DNA of 64,000 nt from Alkalimarinus coralli (GTDB taxonomy: Bacteria > Pseudomonadota > Gammaproteobacteria > Pseudomonadales > Oleiphilaceae). The stretch covers positions 4,736,501 to 4,800,500 of the forward strand of contig NZ_CP096016.1 in NCBI RefSeq assembly GCF_023650515.1, in the 5' to 3' direction. Below, one piece after another: positions 6,126 to 14,740 of the stretch. The notes beneath the pieces are model-generated. The model was not told the DNA's origin. It was given only the letters and a program-made list of their open reading frames with translations, and did no database searches. The stretch's first letter is position 1, and each line of letters opens with the position of its first letter. The translations under genes were made by a program, and so were the position numbers.

Positions 6126-8695
6126 GCCAGTGCGGCGTAGTCGTCCATTTCAGCGAGCCAGAGCTTGAGTTTGTTGAGCGGAAGAGGAGGGGATATATAG
6201 TAACCCTGTATAAGGTCGCAGTTTAGTTGTTTTAATATATCTACTATGTGTTGGCTCTCTACACCTTCTGCTACCACCGTGAAGCCTAACCTGTGGCACA
6301 TTTCAATGGTTGTTTTGATGATGACTTGATCATCGGCGTTGCTGGTTAAATCAAATACCAGCGATTTATCAATTTTTATCTCATCTGCGGGTAGCTTTTT
6401 GATATAAGCCAGCGATGAATAACCGGTTCCGAAGTCATCTATTGAGAGTTTAATACCCGGTTGGCTCAAGTCTTCCAGAACCTGCAAGGCCTTTAGCGGA
6501 TCTTCCATCATAGATGTTTCAGTCAGCTCAATAGTGATTTTATTTTTCTGTTCAGGGTTACTTCCCAGAGCGTCAGAGATGAAAGAAACAAAGTCCTCTT
6601 CTCTCAGGTTTTTAGCTGAGATGTTTATTGAGATATCAATATCATAGCGTTCTTCCAGTAGCTCTTTCTGAACTCTTAGCGCCTCTTTAACAACCCACCG
6701 TGTTAACGGTTTTATGATGCCTGTTTGTTCTGCTATCGGAATGAACTCATCAGGGCGCACAAAACCAAAGCGGTGGTGGTGCCAGCGGATCAGTGCTTCC
6801 AGGCCAACAACTGCGTTAGACTTTAGGTCTATCTTTGGTTGGAAATAGAGTGAAAGCTGGTTGTTGGCAATGGCTTGCTTTAGCTCAGACATCAACGTTA
6901 AACGTCGAGCGTTATATCGATCCTGCTCTGGCTGATAGTAGTCGAGTTTTCGGTCACTCTTTTCAGCGGTCTCCAGCGCCACGTTGGCGTGGCGAATCAA
7001 GGTGGATGCATCACGGCCATTTTCAGGAAACGTTGAAACGCCGATTGCAGGGTCTAGTTCCAGCAACATCCCTTTAAATTCGATTGGGTGATACAACTCT
7101 GATATTACGGCCCCAGCTGCTTCTCTCACCTGTTCGGAGTGTTCTATATCAATCAACACACCAAAGGTCGCACCCTCAAAGGAGAACGCATAGTATGTCT
7201 GGGGGTCGTTATCTTCAGCGATCTGAATGCCAGGGAGTTTCTGTACCGTCTGATTGATGAGGGTTGCAGCTTCTTCAATTAACAGGTCTGCATTGTTGTG
7301 ACCGAGCGTTTTATTTATTTCGTGGAAGCGTGTCAGGTTTATTAAACAGACGGCAAACCGGCCATCTTTTCTGCGCCGAACGCTGTCATTAATGAGCATC
7401 TCAAAGCACGCTCGATTGGGCAACTTTGTTATTGGGTGGTGCAGCGCCTGGTTCATTAATTTGATTTCGGTCTGTAAGCGCTCTTTGTGCTCTTTTATCG
7501 TCGACTCCTGGGCGGCGATCTTCCCCTCTCTTTCTCTATACAGCCTCTCGGCAAGGGCAATTGTTAACAGGATTGCTTCAAGAGCAGAACCTATCTGCAT
7601 ACCGTATTCGCTGATAAAGTTACTCGGGATTGCCCCGGCTTTATTGAGCGCCGTCATGGCTGTTCCTGCTGTTAGCAATCCCCAGGCAAGCGTGTAGTAC
7701 CGTGCCAGGCGTGCACCCTTCACCCACACCAGTGGACCTATCGTGAATAGCATTAAATAACTTGGAATGGCGAGCAGCACCGATAGCCGAACAGAGTAGG
7801 CATAATCGAAAATGAATGAGGCAATGATGCAGCCAAGGGCAAGAATCGCAATGGCTTTTGTACAATTATCTAGCGTTTTACTGTATTGCTTGAGTGACAG
7901 AAAAGAGCTGGCGAACAGCGCTGAAAAGAGGGTTGTGAATGGAATGATAATGAGCAGGCTCTGGTTGTGAATAGCAGGAAAATCAGGGAATAACACCTGA
8001 AATGGCTTACCTCGCATGGTGGCAAAAAAGAACACATAGCCAAATGTGGCCATTGAGTAATAAAGGTACGTTTTTTCCCGTAGCGCCAGGTATACGAAAA
8101 AGTTAAACAGCGCCAGAACCGTTAAAATGCCATAAAAGACTGCATGTATTTGGTCTTCCTGACCTATCTTGATTAGAAATGTCTGCTTATCCCACAGGCT
8201 AATAGGGACTTGCATGGTGCCTTCTGTTTGAACCCGTACAAAGTATTCGACGTTGGTATGTGCTGGTATAGCAGCAGGAAACAGGAAATAGGGGTGGTCA
8301 ATCAGGCGCTGCGAGAAAGGGTAGTGATCGCCAGTCTTATGGACACTTAGCACCTTACCTTTTTCAACCCGGTATAGGTCAATGAAGTCCAGCTGGGGGT
8401 AACTGATCTCCAGCAATTTGTCGGCATCAATGTTGTAGGGGTTTTTTATTGTGAACCTAAACCAGAATGGAGACTTGGTATATCCGAAATTAGCAATCTC
8501 GCCTGAAATTTCATGCCAGTCTTTGTGGCTTTTGCTTTTAAGGATATCACTTGCCTTTAGCGATCCTGTGGTGTCTTCCAGATAGCTTATATTGAGAAGC
8601 TGCTGAGATACGCCCGACCGGATATCATTGCTGGCGGCAAATGTCTGATGGCTTAACAGCATCAGGGCCCATATTAATAGGTTTCTTAACTGCAT
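6122..8695 (-). CDS. Membrane sensor with 7TMR-DISM, degenerate GGDEF and intact EAL domains
   Basis: An 857-residue signalling protein: signal peptide, periplasmic 7TMR-DISM extracellular domain (about 40-180), seven-helix 7TMR-DISM membrane domain (about 185-385), a short coiled coil, then GGDEF and EAL domains. The GGDEF site reads SFEGATF instead of GG(D/E)EF, so cyclase activity should be lost. The EAL half looks active: EALIRW, NISAKNL, ELTETSMM, DDFGTGYSS, a Lys in DEIKIDKS, and AEGVES. It should hydrolyse c-di-GMP, with the dead GGDEF perhaps acting as a GTP-sensing regulatory domain, as known for CC3396-type proteins. The bound ligand is unknown. Confidence 0.9.
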   Translation of the reverse strand: MQLRNLLIWALMLLSHQTFAASNDIRSGVSQQLLNISYLEDTTGSLKASDILKSKSHKDWHEISGEIANFGYTKSPFWFRFTIKNPYNIDADKLLEISYPQLDFIDLYRVEKGKVLSVHKTGDHYPFSQRLIDHPYFLFPAAIPAHTNVEYFVRVQTEGTMQVPISLWDKQTFLIKIGQEDQIHAVFYGILTVLALFNFFVYLALREKTYLYYSMATFGYVFFFATMRGKPFQVLFPDFPAIHNQSLLIIIPFTTLFSALFASSFLSLKQYSKTLDNCTKAIAILALGCIIASFIFDYAYSVRLSVLLAIPSYLMLFTIGPLVWVKGARLARYYTLAWGLLTAGTAMTALNKAGAIPSNFISEYGMQIGSALEAILLTIALAERLYREREGKIAAQESTIKEHKERLQTEIKLMNQALHHPITKLPNRACFEMLINDSVRRRKDGRFAVCLINLTRFHEINKTLGHNNADLLIEEAATLINQTVQKLPGIQIAEDNDPQTYYAFSFEGATFGVLIDIEHSEQVREAAGAVISELYHPIEFKGMLLELDPAIGVSTFPENGRDASTLIRHANVALETAEKSDRKLDYYQPEQDRYNARRLTLMSELKQAIANNQLSLYFQPKIDLKSNAVVGLEALIRWHHHRFGFVRPDEFIPIAEQTGIIKPLTRWVVKEALRVQKELLEERYDIDISINISAKNLREEDFVSFISDALGSNPEQKNKITIELTETSMMEDPLKALQVLEDLSQPGIKLSIDDFGTGYSSLAYIKKLPADEIKIDKSLVFDLTSNADDQVIIKTTIEMCHRLGFTVVAEGVESQHIVDILKQLNCDLIQGYYISPPLPLNKLKLWLAEMDDYAALA

Positions 8696-8821
8696 ATAGT
8701 TTATGTATCAAATGTTATTATTGTTAACGATAAAACAACGTACTATAAAATTTGCCGTTCAGTTAAAGATATAGGCTTTCGGGGGCCTAAAGTAAAGCGG
8801 CACACGCCTGTTTATCGTTAT

Positions 8822-8963
8822 AGAGATCTTTGCACGACTACTGCGCTTACAAATACAGCGTTAAAAAATGACTCAAAATGCTCAAATATTACATATATAC
8901 TGCGCTTTTTCGTCATTTTTTGCCTTGTCTTTGCTTCGCTCATAACGTCGTGCAAAGGTCTCT
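8822..8963. repeat. Palindromic MITE/REP-like element, copy B
   Basis: Second copy of the element at 333-495, in the same orientation. The terminal arms at 8822-8838 and 8947-8963 (AGAGATCTTTGCACGAC and its partner) match except at position 6, where T faces G. In RNA this is a U-G wobble, whereas copy A has G-C there, so pairing is kept. TTATA lies just outside or overlapping each end (8818-8822, 8963-8967) and may be a target duplication. It lies between two minus-strand c-di-GMP genes. An ATG-led minus-strand frame through it is not considered a gene. Confidence 0.85.
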
Positions 8964-9029
8964 TATAAATAGTTAGCTTACATTTATTAATGTAGCTCAC
9001 CTCTTTTTGTTATCGCATATACTCATTTT

Positions 9030-10154
9030 TCAAGTTGTCATTTTAGGGTTAGTGAAGCTTTTTACCGCAGGTTCAATACGGTTTCGGCCTTTTACTTTGG
9101 CTTCATACAAATTGATATCAGCTTGTTTTAATATTCGGTTGATATCTTCATATTGGCTGACTGCGCACACGCCCGCGCTCATAGTGATAGGGATGGTCTC
9201 AAATTTGTAGTTAAATGTGTGGTTTTCGACTGCTGCACGTAGCCTTTCTGCCAGAGTTAATGCTTGCAATAGTGAGGTGTCAGGAAGAAGCATCAGGAAC
9301 TCTTCGCCTCCCCAACGGGAGACGACATCTATTTTTCTTGAAAGCCCCTTAAGTAGGGAAGAAAACTCTTTTAAAACCGCGTCACCGGCATCATGGCCAT
9401 AGGTATCATTGACGCGCTTAAAATGGTCAATATCCATGATAATAATGGAAAAATAGCTATTGCTGCGCTGGTGTCTGTAAAACTCTTTGTCCAGGCACTC
9501 TTTCATATCTCTGCGATTTGAAAGAGACGTGAGCTCGTCGGTACGAGCCGCATACTCATAGAGTGTTGCCATATCGATCAATTCGTTCTTGGCCGTTCTT
9601 CTTGCATCATCAAGAATATAGGCGCAAGCGGTGACAAAAGAGAGCGTGGCTATAAAGCGCAGCTTAAAATCAGAATCATACTCCGTTGTGACGAACGGAA
9701 TTTCAGGAAAGAAAAAAATAACAAGTACCGCACCGACCGCCCCGATTGAGAGTATAAGGCCGTACCTAATCCCCAGAATGTAAAAACCGAGTGGTGGAAA
9801 TACATAAAACCACAGAGGGCCAGTGTTGCTCTCCCCCCCGGAGGCGGTTAAGTACAGGAATAGAACGCCAACCATGAATATGAATGTATTTTGATAGAAT
9901 CGCTTGTTCTGCCTGAAGTGGTAATTTACCAGGTTGACTAATGTAATAGCCGCGAACAGAAACAGGATATTGCCATGAAAGTGGTGGCCAGAAATATGCG
10001 ATTTGCTACCGATAATAATTAAAAAGAACAGAGCACCTACGGACAAATATCTGGCGACATTGGTCACTCGTTGGTCATCTCGCTCTTTAACTGCAATGAT
10101 TCGTGAATTGACGCGTTCCTGAATTGAATTTGAAGGATTATTTATCGGAATCAT
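9030..10154 (-). CDS. Membrane-bound diguanylate cyclase (GGDEF)
   Basis: About 374 residues. The N-terminal half has six hydrophobic segments, making a membrane sensor of no clear named family; its fifth segment resembles those of small 6-TM GGDEF proteins. The C-terminal GGDEF domain looks complete. It has DELTSLSNRR, IIMDIDHFKRVND, an RKID inhibitory-site motif spaced five residues before GGEEF, and TMSAGVC. It should make c-di-GMP from two GTP and be product-inhibited. The ATG at 10154 with AGAG five bases upstream is chosen; a GTG at 10205 would add 17 polar residues. It could act opposite the EAL protein encoded just downstream of copy B of the repeat. Confidence 0.88.
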   Translation of the reverse strand: MIPINNPSNSIQERVNSRIIAVKERDDQRVTNVARYLSVGALFFLIIIGSKSHISGHHFHGNILFLFAAITLVNLVNYHFRQNKRFYQNTFIFMVGVLFLYLTASGGESNTGPLWFYVFPPLGFYILGIRYGLILSIGAVGAVLVIFFFPEIPFVTTEYDSDFKLRFIATLSFVTACAYILDDARRTAKNELIDMATLYEYAARTDELTSLSNRRDMKECLDKEFYRHQRSNSYFSIIIMDIDHFKRVNDTYGHDAGDAVLKEFSSLLKGLSRKIDVVSRWGGEEFLMLLPDTSLLQALTLAERLRAAVENHTFNYKFETIPITMSAGVCAVSQYEDINRILKQADINLYEAKVKGRNRIEPAVKSFTNPKMTT

Positions 10155-10383
10155 CGGAACTCTGTGTATTGTAGTAGATTGTTCTCTCCATTTTGTTTGT
10201 CGCACTCTTAAGTGATAGCTCAGATAGGCCTGATTGTAAATGTATTCTGACGGTCAGCGTTGCTGTGTTCTTCAAAAATATAAGCGCCATCACGAAATGA
10301 CATACTTACTGTTCGGTGCAAACAGGTTGTGGACGCTATAGCTCCGAAATAAAACTAGAGTTTCCGGGTTTAAGGGTGTACAG

Positions 10384-10734
10384 CTACAACCCTGGTAAGG
10401 GCAATTTTGTTGTGACCACCTCTGCATAATGGACTGCATCGCTTAGCGACCTGAAGGACTTTTGGGTATAGCAGTTGTTGCCTTGTCCGTCTTTATACTC
10501 TGAATAGAGAAACCATCTTCTGCAAGTCGCTGGTGGCTGTTTCTTGATATAACCTGGCGCGACCCACTGCCGCACAAATGTTGCGTGAGCTGCATGCCAA
10601 TATTGCACGGTTTCAAGTTGCGATAACCTCTGTGCACGATCACTGCCTTTGCAGTTGTCGCTTTTCGCATCAGGGTGGTGTGTTAATACGGTAGGAACTT
10701 CCGACTGCCTGTATAAGGTTGCTTCTTCGAACAT
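10384..10734 (-). CDS. Small cytoplasmic protein of unknown function
   Basis: A 116-residue frame with a strong ribosome site (GGAGA seven bases before the ATG). The product has no signal peptide or membrane segment. Four Cys are present. The C-terminal half contains an aromatic patch (RRWFLYSEYKDGQG) that looks like a small beta-sheet DNA- or nucleic-acid-binding fold, but this is only an impression. No family is recognised. It stands alone between the GGDEF gene and the long leader region of the phosphate permease. The ribosome site is the main support. Confidence 0.55.
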   Translation of the reverse strand: MFEEATLYRQSEVPTVLTHHPDAKSDNCKGSDRAQRLSQLETVQYWHAAHATFVRQWVAPGYIKKQPPATCRRWFLYSEYKDGQGNNCYTQKSFRSLSDAVHYAEVVTTKLPLPGL

Positions 10735-11198
10735 ACTTTTTCTCCAATGAGCTGTTTAGGCTGGCATCAGAGAGCAGATTGCGATTTGCCTGGTTTGTTG
10801 CCGAACTTAAACATACTTACTTAAGTAGGCCACATCTTCAGAGTTGTGAGGCTCTGAACACCACCTTGCCCCAGGGGCAGGTTGGCGAGGACACTGTCCT
10901 GCTCTTGATGAAAATAACTGAGCAAATATTAACCATAAAATTGGTTAAACGCAATCACTCTGAGAGGTTCATTTATCGAAAATTAGTGCCATTTTTAATG
11001 TAAAGAGGTTTCATTTTTAGTCATTTCATCCTATAGTGCACCCGCCTAAATATCCCTCGATTTAAGTAGTGCCCGGCAATGCTCAGGGTGGCCTTATCGT
11101 CTAGGCAGTAACCCGCTATACTCGGGTTTGACAGTGTCGCTGGTAGCTTAGGCAGCTGGTAGGCAGCAACTATTCATCAGTCAAAGGGTTTCAGTGTG
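10735..11198. other. Intergenic region upstream of the phosphate permease
   Basis: About 460 bp without a convincing gene. It contains a GC-rich palindrome (TGCCCCAGGGGCA, near 10868) and a direct repeat GCTGGTAG at about 11140 and 11157. A TTGACA-like box at about 11129 could belong to the permease promoter, but no good -10 box was found at the right distance. A plus-strand frame at 10719-11003 overlaps the hypothetical gene's start and is judged chance. Confidence 0.5.
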
Positions 11199-12767
11199 AT
11201 GGAATTCTCAAACATTAATCAAATTGAAAAAGCGTCTGCGCCCTATCAGAACGAGATGATGCGTTTAGGTGTTGGCCTGTTTTTTATGGTTGGCATCATG
11301 TTTTATGTGGCCACCACAACCAAAGGTCTTGACGGTAACTATATGCTAATCATTGCAGCAATGATCGGCGGTTACATGGCGATGAATATTGGTGCCAATG
11401 ATGTTGCCAATAATGTAGGACCGGCAGTGGGCTCGAATGCTGTTACGCTGACAGGCGCAATACTTATTGCAGCGATATTTGAAGCCGCAGGTGCGTTGCT
11501 GGCAGGTGGCGAGGTTGTTGGGACGATTAAAAAAGGCATTATCGACCCAACCTCAATTACCGACCCTGATGTGTTTATATGGTTGATGATGGCGGCGTTA
11601 TTGGCGGGTGCCCTTTGGCTTAATTTGGCGACATGGTTAGGTGCGCCAGTTTCCACTACTCACTCTATTGTCGGTGGTGTGTTGGGCGCAGGTATTGCTG
11701 CCGGTGGTTTTGGTATTGCGAACTGGGCAAAAATGGGCGCTATTGCAGCAAGCTGGGTTATCTCACCTGTTTTGGGGGGGATTATTGCGGCAGCATTTTT
11801 ATATTTGATTAAGCGAACGGTGTTGTACCGTGATGATGTTAGCAGTGCTGCAAAGAAAATAGTTCCTCTGCTGATTGCGTTGATGGCATGGGCGTTTGTT
11901 ACCTATCTTGCGCTAAAAGGCCTCAAAAAAATATGGAAACTTGATATTCTGGCAGCAGGCGGTATTGGCCTTGCTGCAGCTATTGTGGTTCTGTTTTTGG
12001 TTAAGCCTGCGATATCACGCTTGGCAGATACCATTGAAAATTCAAGAGACGGCGTGAATGCACTTTTTACTGTGCCGTTAATATTTGCTGCGGCGATGTT
12101 GAGCTTTGCTCACGGAGCCAATGATGTGGCGAATGCTGTTGGTCCGTTGGCGGCTATAAACGATTCGCTGGTGAACGCCGGTATATCAGCGAAAGCGCAT
12201 ATTCCTATATGGGTAATGATGGTGGGGGCTATTGGTATTTCTCTTGGTCTGATGCTTTATGGTCCGAAGTTGATTAAAACGGTTGGATCTGAAATTACCG
12301 AACTAAATAAAATTCGCGCCTTCTGTGTGGCGATGGCCGCGGCAATTACGGTTATCATTGCCTCTCAATTAGGGCTCCCTGTGAGTTCTACGCATATCGC
12401 GGTTGGTGGTATTTTTGGTGTGGGCTTTTTAAGAGAGTATTTGAAGGTGAGTTATGCCAGCCAGTTGCACTCCATAGCGGAGCTTCACGAAGGCAAGGAT
12501 AGGGAGCAAGTTAAGAAGTTCCTGGAAGACTTCAAAAAAGCATCGGTTGATGAGATGGATCAGATGCTGAAGAAGCTGAAAGCCAAGCAGGCCGATGTTC
12601 ACTTGCCTAAAAGTGAGCGAAAGCGGTTAAAGCTGGTTTATCGCGAGGAGTTGGTTAAGCGCTCTCATTTAGCAAAAATTGCAGCGGCTTGGGTTATTAC
12701 TGTACCTGCATCCGCATTGTTGGCTGCCATGCTGTTCTTTACTATCCGCGGAATCATGATGCCATAA
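11199..12767 (+). CDS. pitA: Inorganic phosphate transporter, PiT family
   Basis: A 522-residue integral membrane phosphate permease, driven by proton symport of metal-phosphate in characterised PiT members. The two inverted PiT signatures are clear: GANDVANNVGPAVGS near residue 65 and HGANDVANAVGPLAA near 305. Each half also has its SS/STTHS(I)VGG-type motif. About ten to twelve hydrophobic segments surround a charged cytoplasmic loop (about 415-480) rich in Lys and Glu. AAAGGG stands ahead of both a GTG (11196) and an ATG (11199); the ATG is chosen. No phoU-like partner is adjacent. A polyphosphate kinase gene lies 23 kb away. Confidence 0.93.
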   Translation: MEFSNINQIEKASAPYQNEMMRLGVGLFFMVGIMFYVATTTKGLDGNYMLIIAAMIGGYMAMNIGANDVANNVGPAVGSNAVTLTGAILIAAIFEAAGALLAGGEVVGTIKKGIIDPTSITDPDVFIWLMMAALLAGALWLNLATWLGAPVSTTHSIVGGVLGAGIAAGGFGIANWAKMGAIAASWVISPVLGGIIAAAFLYLIKRTVLYRDDVSSAAKKIVPLLIALMAWAFVTYLALKGLKKIWKLDILAAGGIGLAAAIVVLFLVKPAISRLADTIENSRDGVNALFTVPLIFAAAMLSFAHGANDVANAVGPLAAINDSLVNAGISAKAHIPIWVMMVGAIGISLGLMLYGPKLIKTVGSEITELNKIRAFCVAMAAAITVIIASQLGLPVSSTHIAVGGIFGVGFLREYLKVSYASQLHSIAELHEGKDREQVKKFLEDFKKASVDEMDQMLKKLKAKQADVHLPKSERKRLKLVYREELVKRSHLAKIAAAWVITVPASALLAAMLFFTIRGIMMP

Positions 12768-12775
12768 CGGCCTTC

Positions 12776-12811
12776 AGGCAGCAGTTTAAACGTGAGCTGC
12801 TGCCTCCCTTC
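12776..12811 (+). terminator. Hairpin terminator after the phosphate permease
   Basis: AGGCAGCAG (12776-12784) pairs with CTGCTGCCT (12797-12805) over a 12-base loop, starting 8 bases after the stop codon. The tail CCCTTCT is only weakly T-rich, so termination may be partial. Confidence 0.6.
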
Positions 12812-12934
12812 TGAATACCCACCTTTAATTCGCCATCCTCCCCTGGTTTTGATCTATTCCATATTAACGATGAAATTTTGGCTATAGTATAAGTAGTTCT
12901 TGTCAGAAATAGCTGTTGGGTTGTAAAAAACTAC

Positions 12935-13840
12935 ATGAATGTATTGTTGGTAGAAGATAGTCGGGCTATTCGTCAGCTCGTTACTGCCTATGTCGAGCAG
13001 TTTGGTCATCGTGTCATATCGGTGGAGAGTGGTGAAAGTGCGATGGAGATATTCGATCAGAGCCAGATTGATATGGTGCTAATGGATATCGAGCTGCCAG
13101 GAATAGATGGGTTTGAAGTCACTAAAAGAATTCGTGCAAGGCTCTCTGGTGACTGGATCCCTATTGTTTTTCTAAGCTCTAACTCTTCAGATCAGCACTT
13201 TGTAGAAGGTATTAATGCTGGTGGTGATGCCTATCTGGCAAAACCGGTAAACGGCCCGGTATTACAGTCAATGGTTCAGGCAATGGGGCGAATTGCTGCG
13301 ATTCAAGAGCAGCTGCAAATCGCCAACAAAGAGCTCTCTCGGTTAGCGCATATTGATGCACTAACGGAGCTTAATAATCGACGAGGGTTTGTGCTGCACT
13401 ACGGGCGAGAGTGGGGGCGGTCCAGCCGTGAAAACCAGCCTCTGTCTGTAGTGATGATTGATATTGACTCATTTAAGACCTTCAATGATAACTATGGCCA
13501 TCTGGCAGGGGATGATTGTTTACGTTTGGTTGCGAAAACGTTGGTTAGCAGCCTTCTCAGGCCCACGGATATGGTTGCTCGTTACGGCGGTGAGGAATTT
13601 GTCGTGTTGTTGCCAAATACGTCGCTTGAAGGCGCGATGCTTGTCGCTGATCGGCTGCGGGAATCTGTTGCGCAGCAGCAAGTTGCTCATGATTTTTCTC
13701 CTGTGGCCAAGCATATTACGATTAGCGCCGGGTGCGCTGAAAAGAAGGCAGGTCAGGCCCCCAACCAACTAATCGACTCGGCAGACAAAAGCCTTTATCT
13801 AGCCAAAGAAAATGGGCGGAATCAGGTCTATGGTGAGTAA
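12935..13840 (+). CDS. Response regulator with receiver and GGDEF domains (PleD/WspR-like)
   Basis: 301 residues: a CheY-like receiver (1-120) followed by a short helical linker and a GGDEF domain (about 135-300). The receiver has the acidic pair ED at 7-8, phospho-acceptor Asp51 in LMDIELPG, and a Lys in AKPV. The cyclase domain is intact: DALTELNNRRGF, VMIDIDSFKTFND, an RPTD inhibitory site five residues before GGEEF, and ISAGCA. It should make c-di-GMP when phosphorylated by an unlinked kinase; none is nearby. A plausible promoter (TATAGT/TATAAG near 12885) lies ahead. The ATG at 12935 is used although the ribosome site is weak. Confidence 0.92.
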   Translation: MNVLLVEDSRAIRQLVTAYVEQFGHRVISVESGESAMEIFDQSQIDMVLMDIELPGIDGFEVTKRIRARLSGDWIPIVFLSSNSSDQHFVEGINAGGDAYLAKPVNGPVLQSMVQAMGRIAAIQEQLQIANKELSRLAHIDALTELNNRRGFVLHYGREWGRSSRENQPLSVVMIDIDSFKTFNDNYGHLAGDDCLRLVAKTLVSSLLRPTDMVARYGGEEFVVLLPNTSLEGAMLVADRLRESVAQQQVAHDFSPVAKHITISAGCAEKKAGQAPNQLIDSADKSLYLAKENGRNQVYGE

Positions 13841-13965
13841 CTTTTCATAATGCCTGCTGGCGCCCTTAAATAACAACTGGTTATAATCAGGCATAGTATG
13901 CTGGCACCAGTTTTACATAGAGGTAAAATTGAAGGCATTAATTCTTTGTATTTGGGAGTATGGGT

Positions 13966-14232
13966 ATGAGTAGTGCTGAAGAGAGCCGACAGGCTAAAAT
14001 AATTTCAGAGTTGCGAGTCTTTATCAAAAAGGTTTTGAGTGATCCAACGGTTGCCAGCAAGTGCATGGATATTGCGCGAAATCTTAAGAATGAACCGGAT
14101 GCCGATGCAAAAATTGCTGAAGCCATTAGTGCCGAAACCATTGTCAGGATTCCCGAGGTGCACAGTGACGCTGACCGGATTTTTATAGAGATTATTAAAG
14201 ATGTGCTTGAAGATGAGGCGGCTCTCTACTAA
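13966..14232 (+). CDS. Small helical protein, unknown function
   Basis: An 88-residue acidic protein, almost wholly helical in appearance, beginning MSSAEESRQAKIISEL. No signal peptide, membrane segment or known motif is visible. The ATG at 13966 is chosen over the one at 13960 because GGGAG ends 7 bases before the former and 1 base before the latter. It follows the receiver-GGDEF gene by 125 bp and converges on the cupin gene. Function unknown. Confidence 0.7.
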   Translation: MSSAEESRQAKIISELRVFIKKVLSDPTVASKCMDIARNLKNEPDADAKIAEAISAETIVRIPEVHSDADRIFIEIIKDVLEDEAALY

Positions 14233-14243
14233 TAAGTATCCGG

Positions 14244-14735
14244 CTAACGAGCACCGCTATCTTTCTTGATGAGATGCTTTATCTCATCAAAAAGCGCAGG
14301 ATATAAGGATTGCATCTGTTTTTGTGATGCAATCTGCATGTCTGAGTACTCAAATCCAGGGCAGACTGACTCACTGATCAGCCCGTAATCCCCTTCCAAT
14401 AAACGGCTTGCTTTCCAGTATCCGCCTTCGACTAACAGTTGAAATTGTTGCCCGTCTTCCAGGTTTGGGCCAAGGATGTAACGTGTCAGCTGGCCTTCTG
14501 GGCTTATTAGTGTGTACTCAATTGGAAAGCCGGAATGGTAGAAATGAATGATGTCTGACTTGTTCTGATGAAATGCACCAATAGGCGAGTCGTTCGTCAG
14601 CAGGTAATAGATGACGCTCATCGCCAATTGGTTGTGCTGCGTTGAGTGCGTCGATTCGAAGGTACGTCTAAAGTAGCCTCCTTCAATGTGTGGCTCCAGC
14701 CCTAACCTTTGTATGATGCTATGTTTATTCAGCAC
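14244..14735 (-). CDS. Cupin protein of the DUF985 (YML079-like) family
   Basis: A 163-residue single-domain cupin. It begins with the family's LGLEPHIEGGYFRRTFES segment and holds an SVIYYLLT strand, FHQNKSDIIHFYHSG, and the late LISESVCPGFEYSDMQ stretch, all typical of DUF985 proteins. These form beta-barrels that bind small ligands; the biochemical role is not established. It starts only 5 bases after the stop of the PanP-like gene, so the two are read together. Length is normal. Confidence 0.88.
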   Translation of the reverse strand: MLNKHSIIQRLGLEPHIEGGYFRRTFESTHSTQHNQLAMSVIYYLLTNDSPIGAFHQNKSDIIHFYHSGFPIEYTLISPEGQLTRYILGPNLEDGQQFQLLVEGGYWKASRLLEGDYGLISESVCPGFEYSDMQIASQKQMQSLYPALFDEIKHLIKKDSGAR

Positions 14736-14740
14736 TTCAG

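Noticed and set aside
8818-9000. 60-codon minus-strand frame with MSEAKTRQKMTKKRS
   Set aside because: Same reason: it is the second copy of the repeat read as protein, and the two frames diverge outside it.
10719-11003. 94-codon plus-strand frame
   Set aside because: It overlaps the start of a minus-strand gene that has a good ribosome site, has none itself, and the composition looks random.
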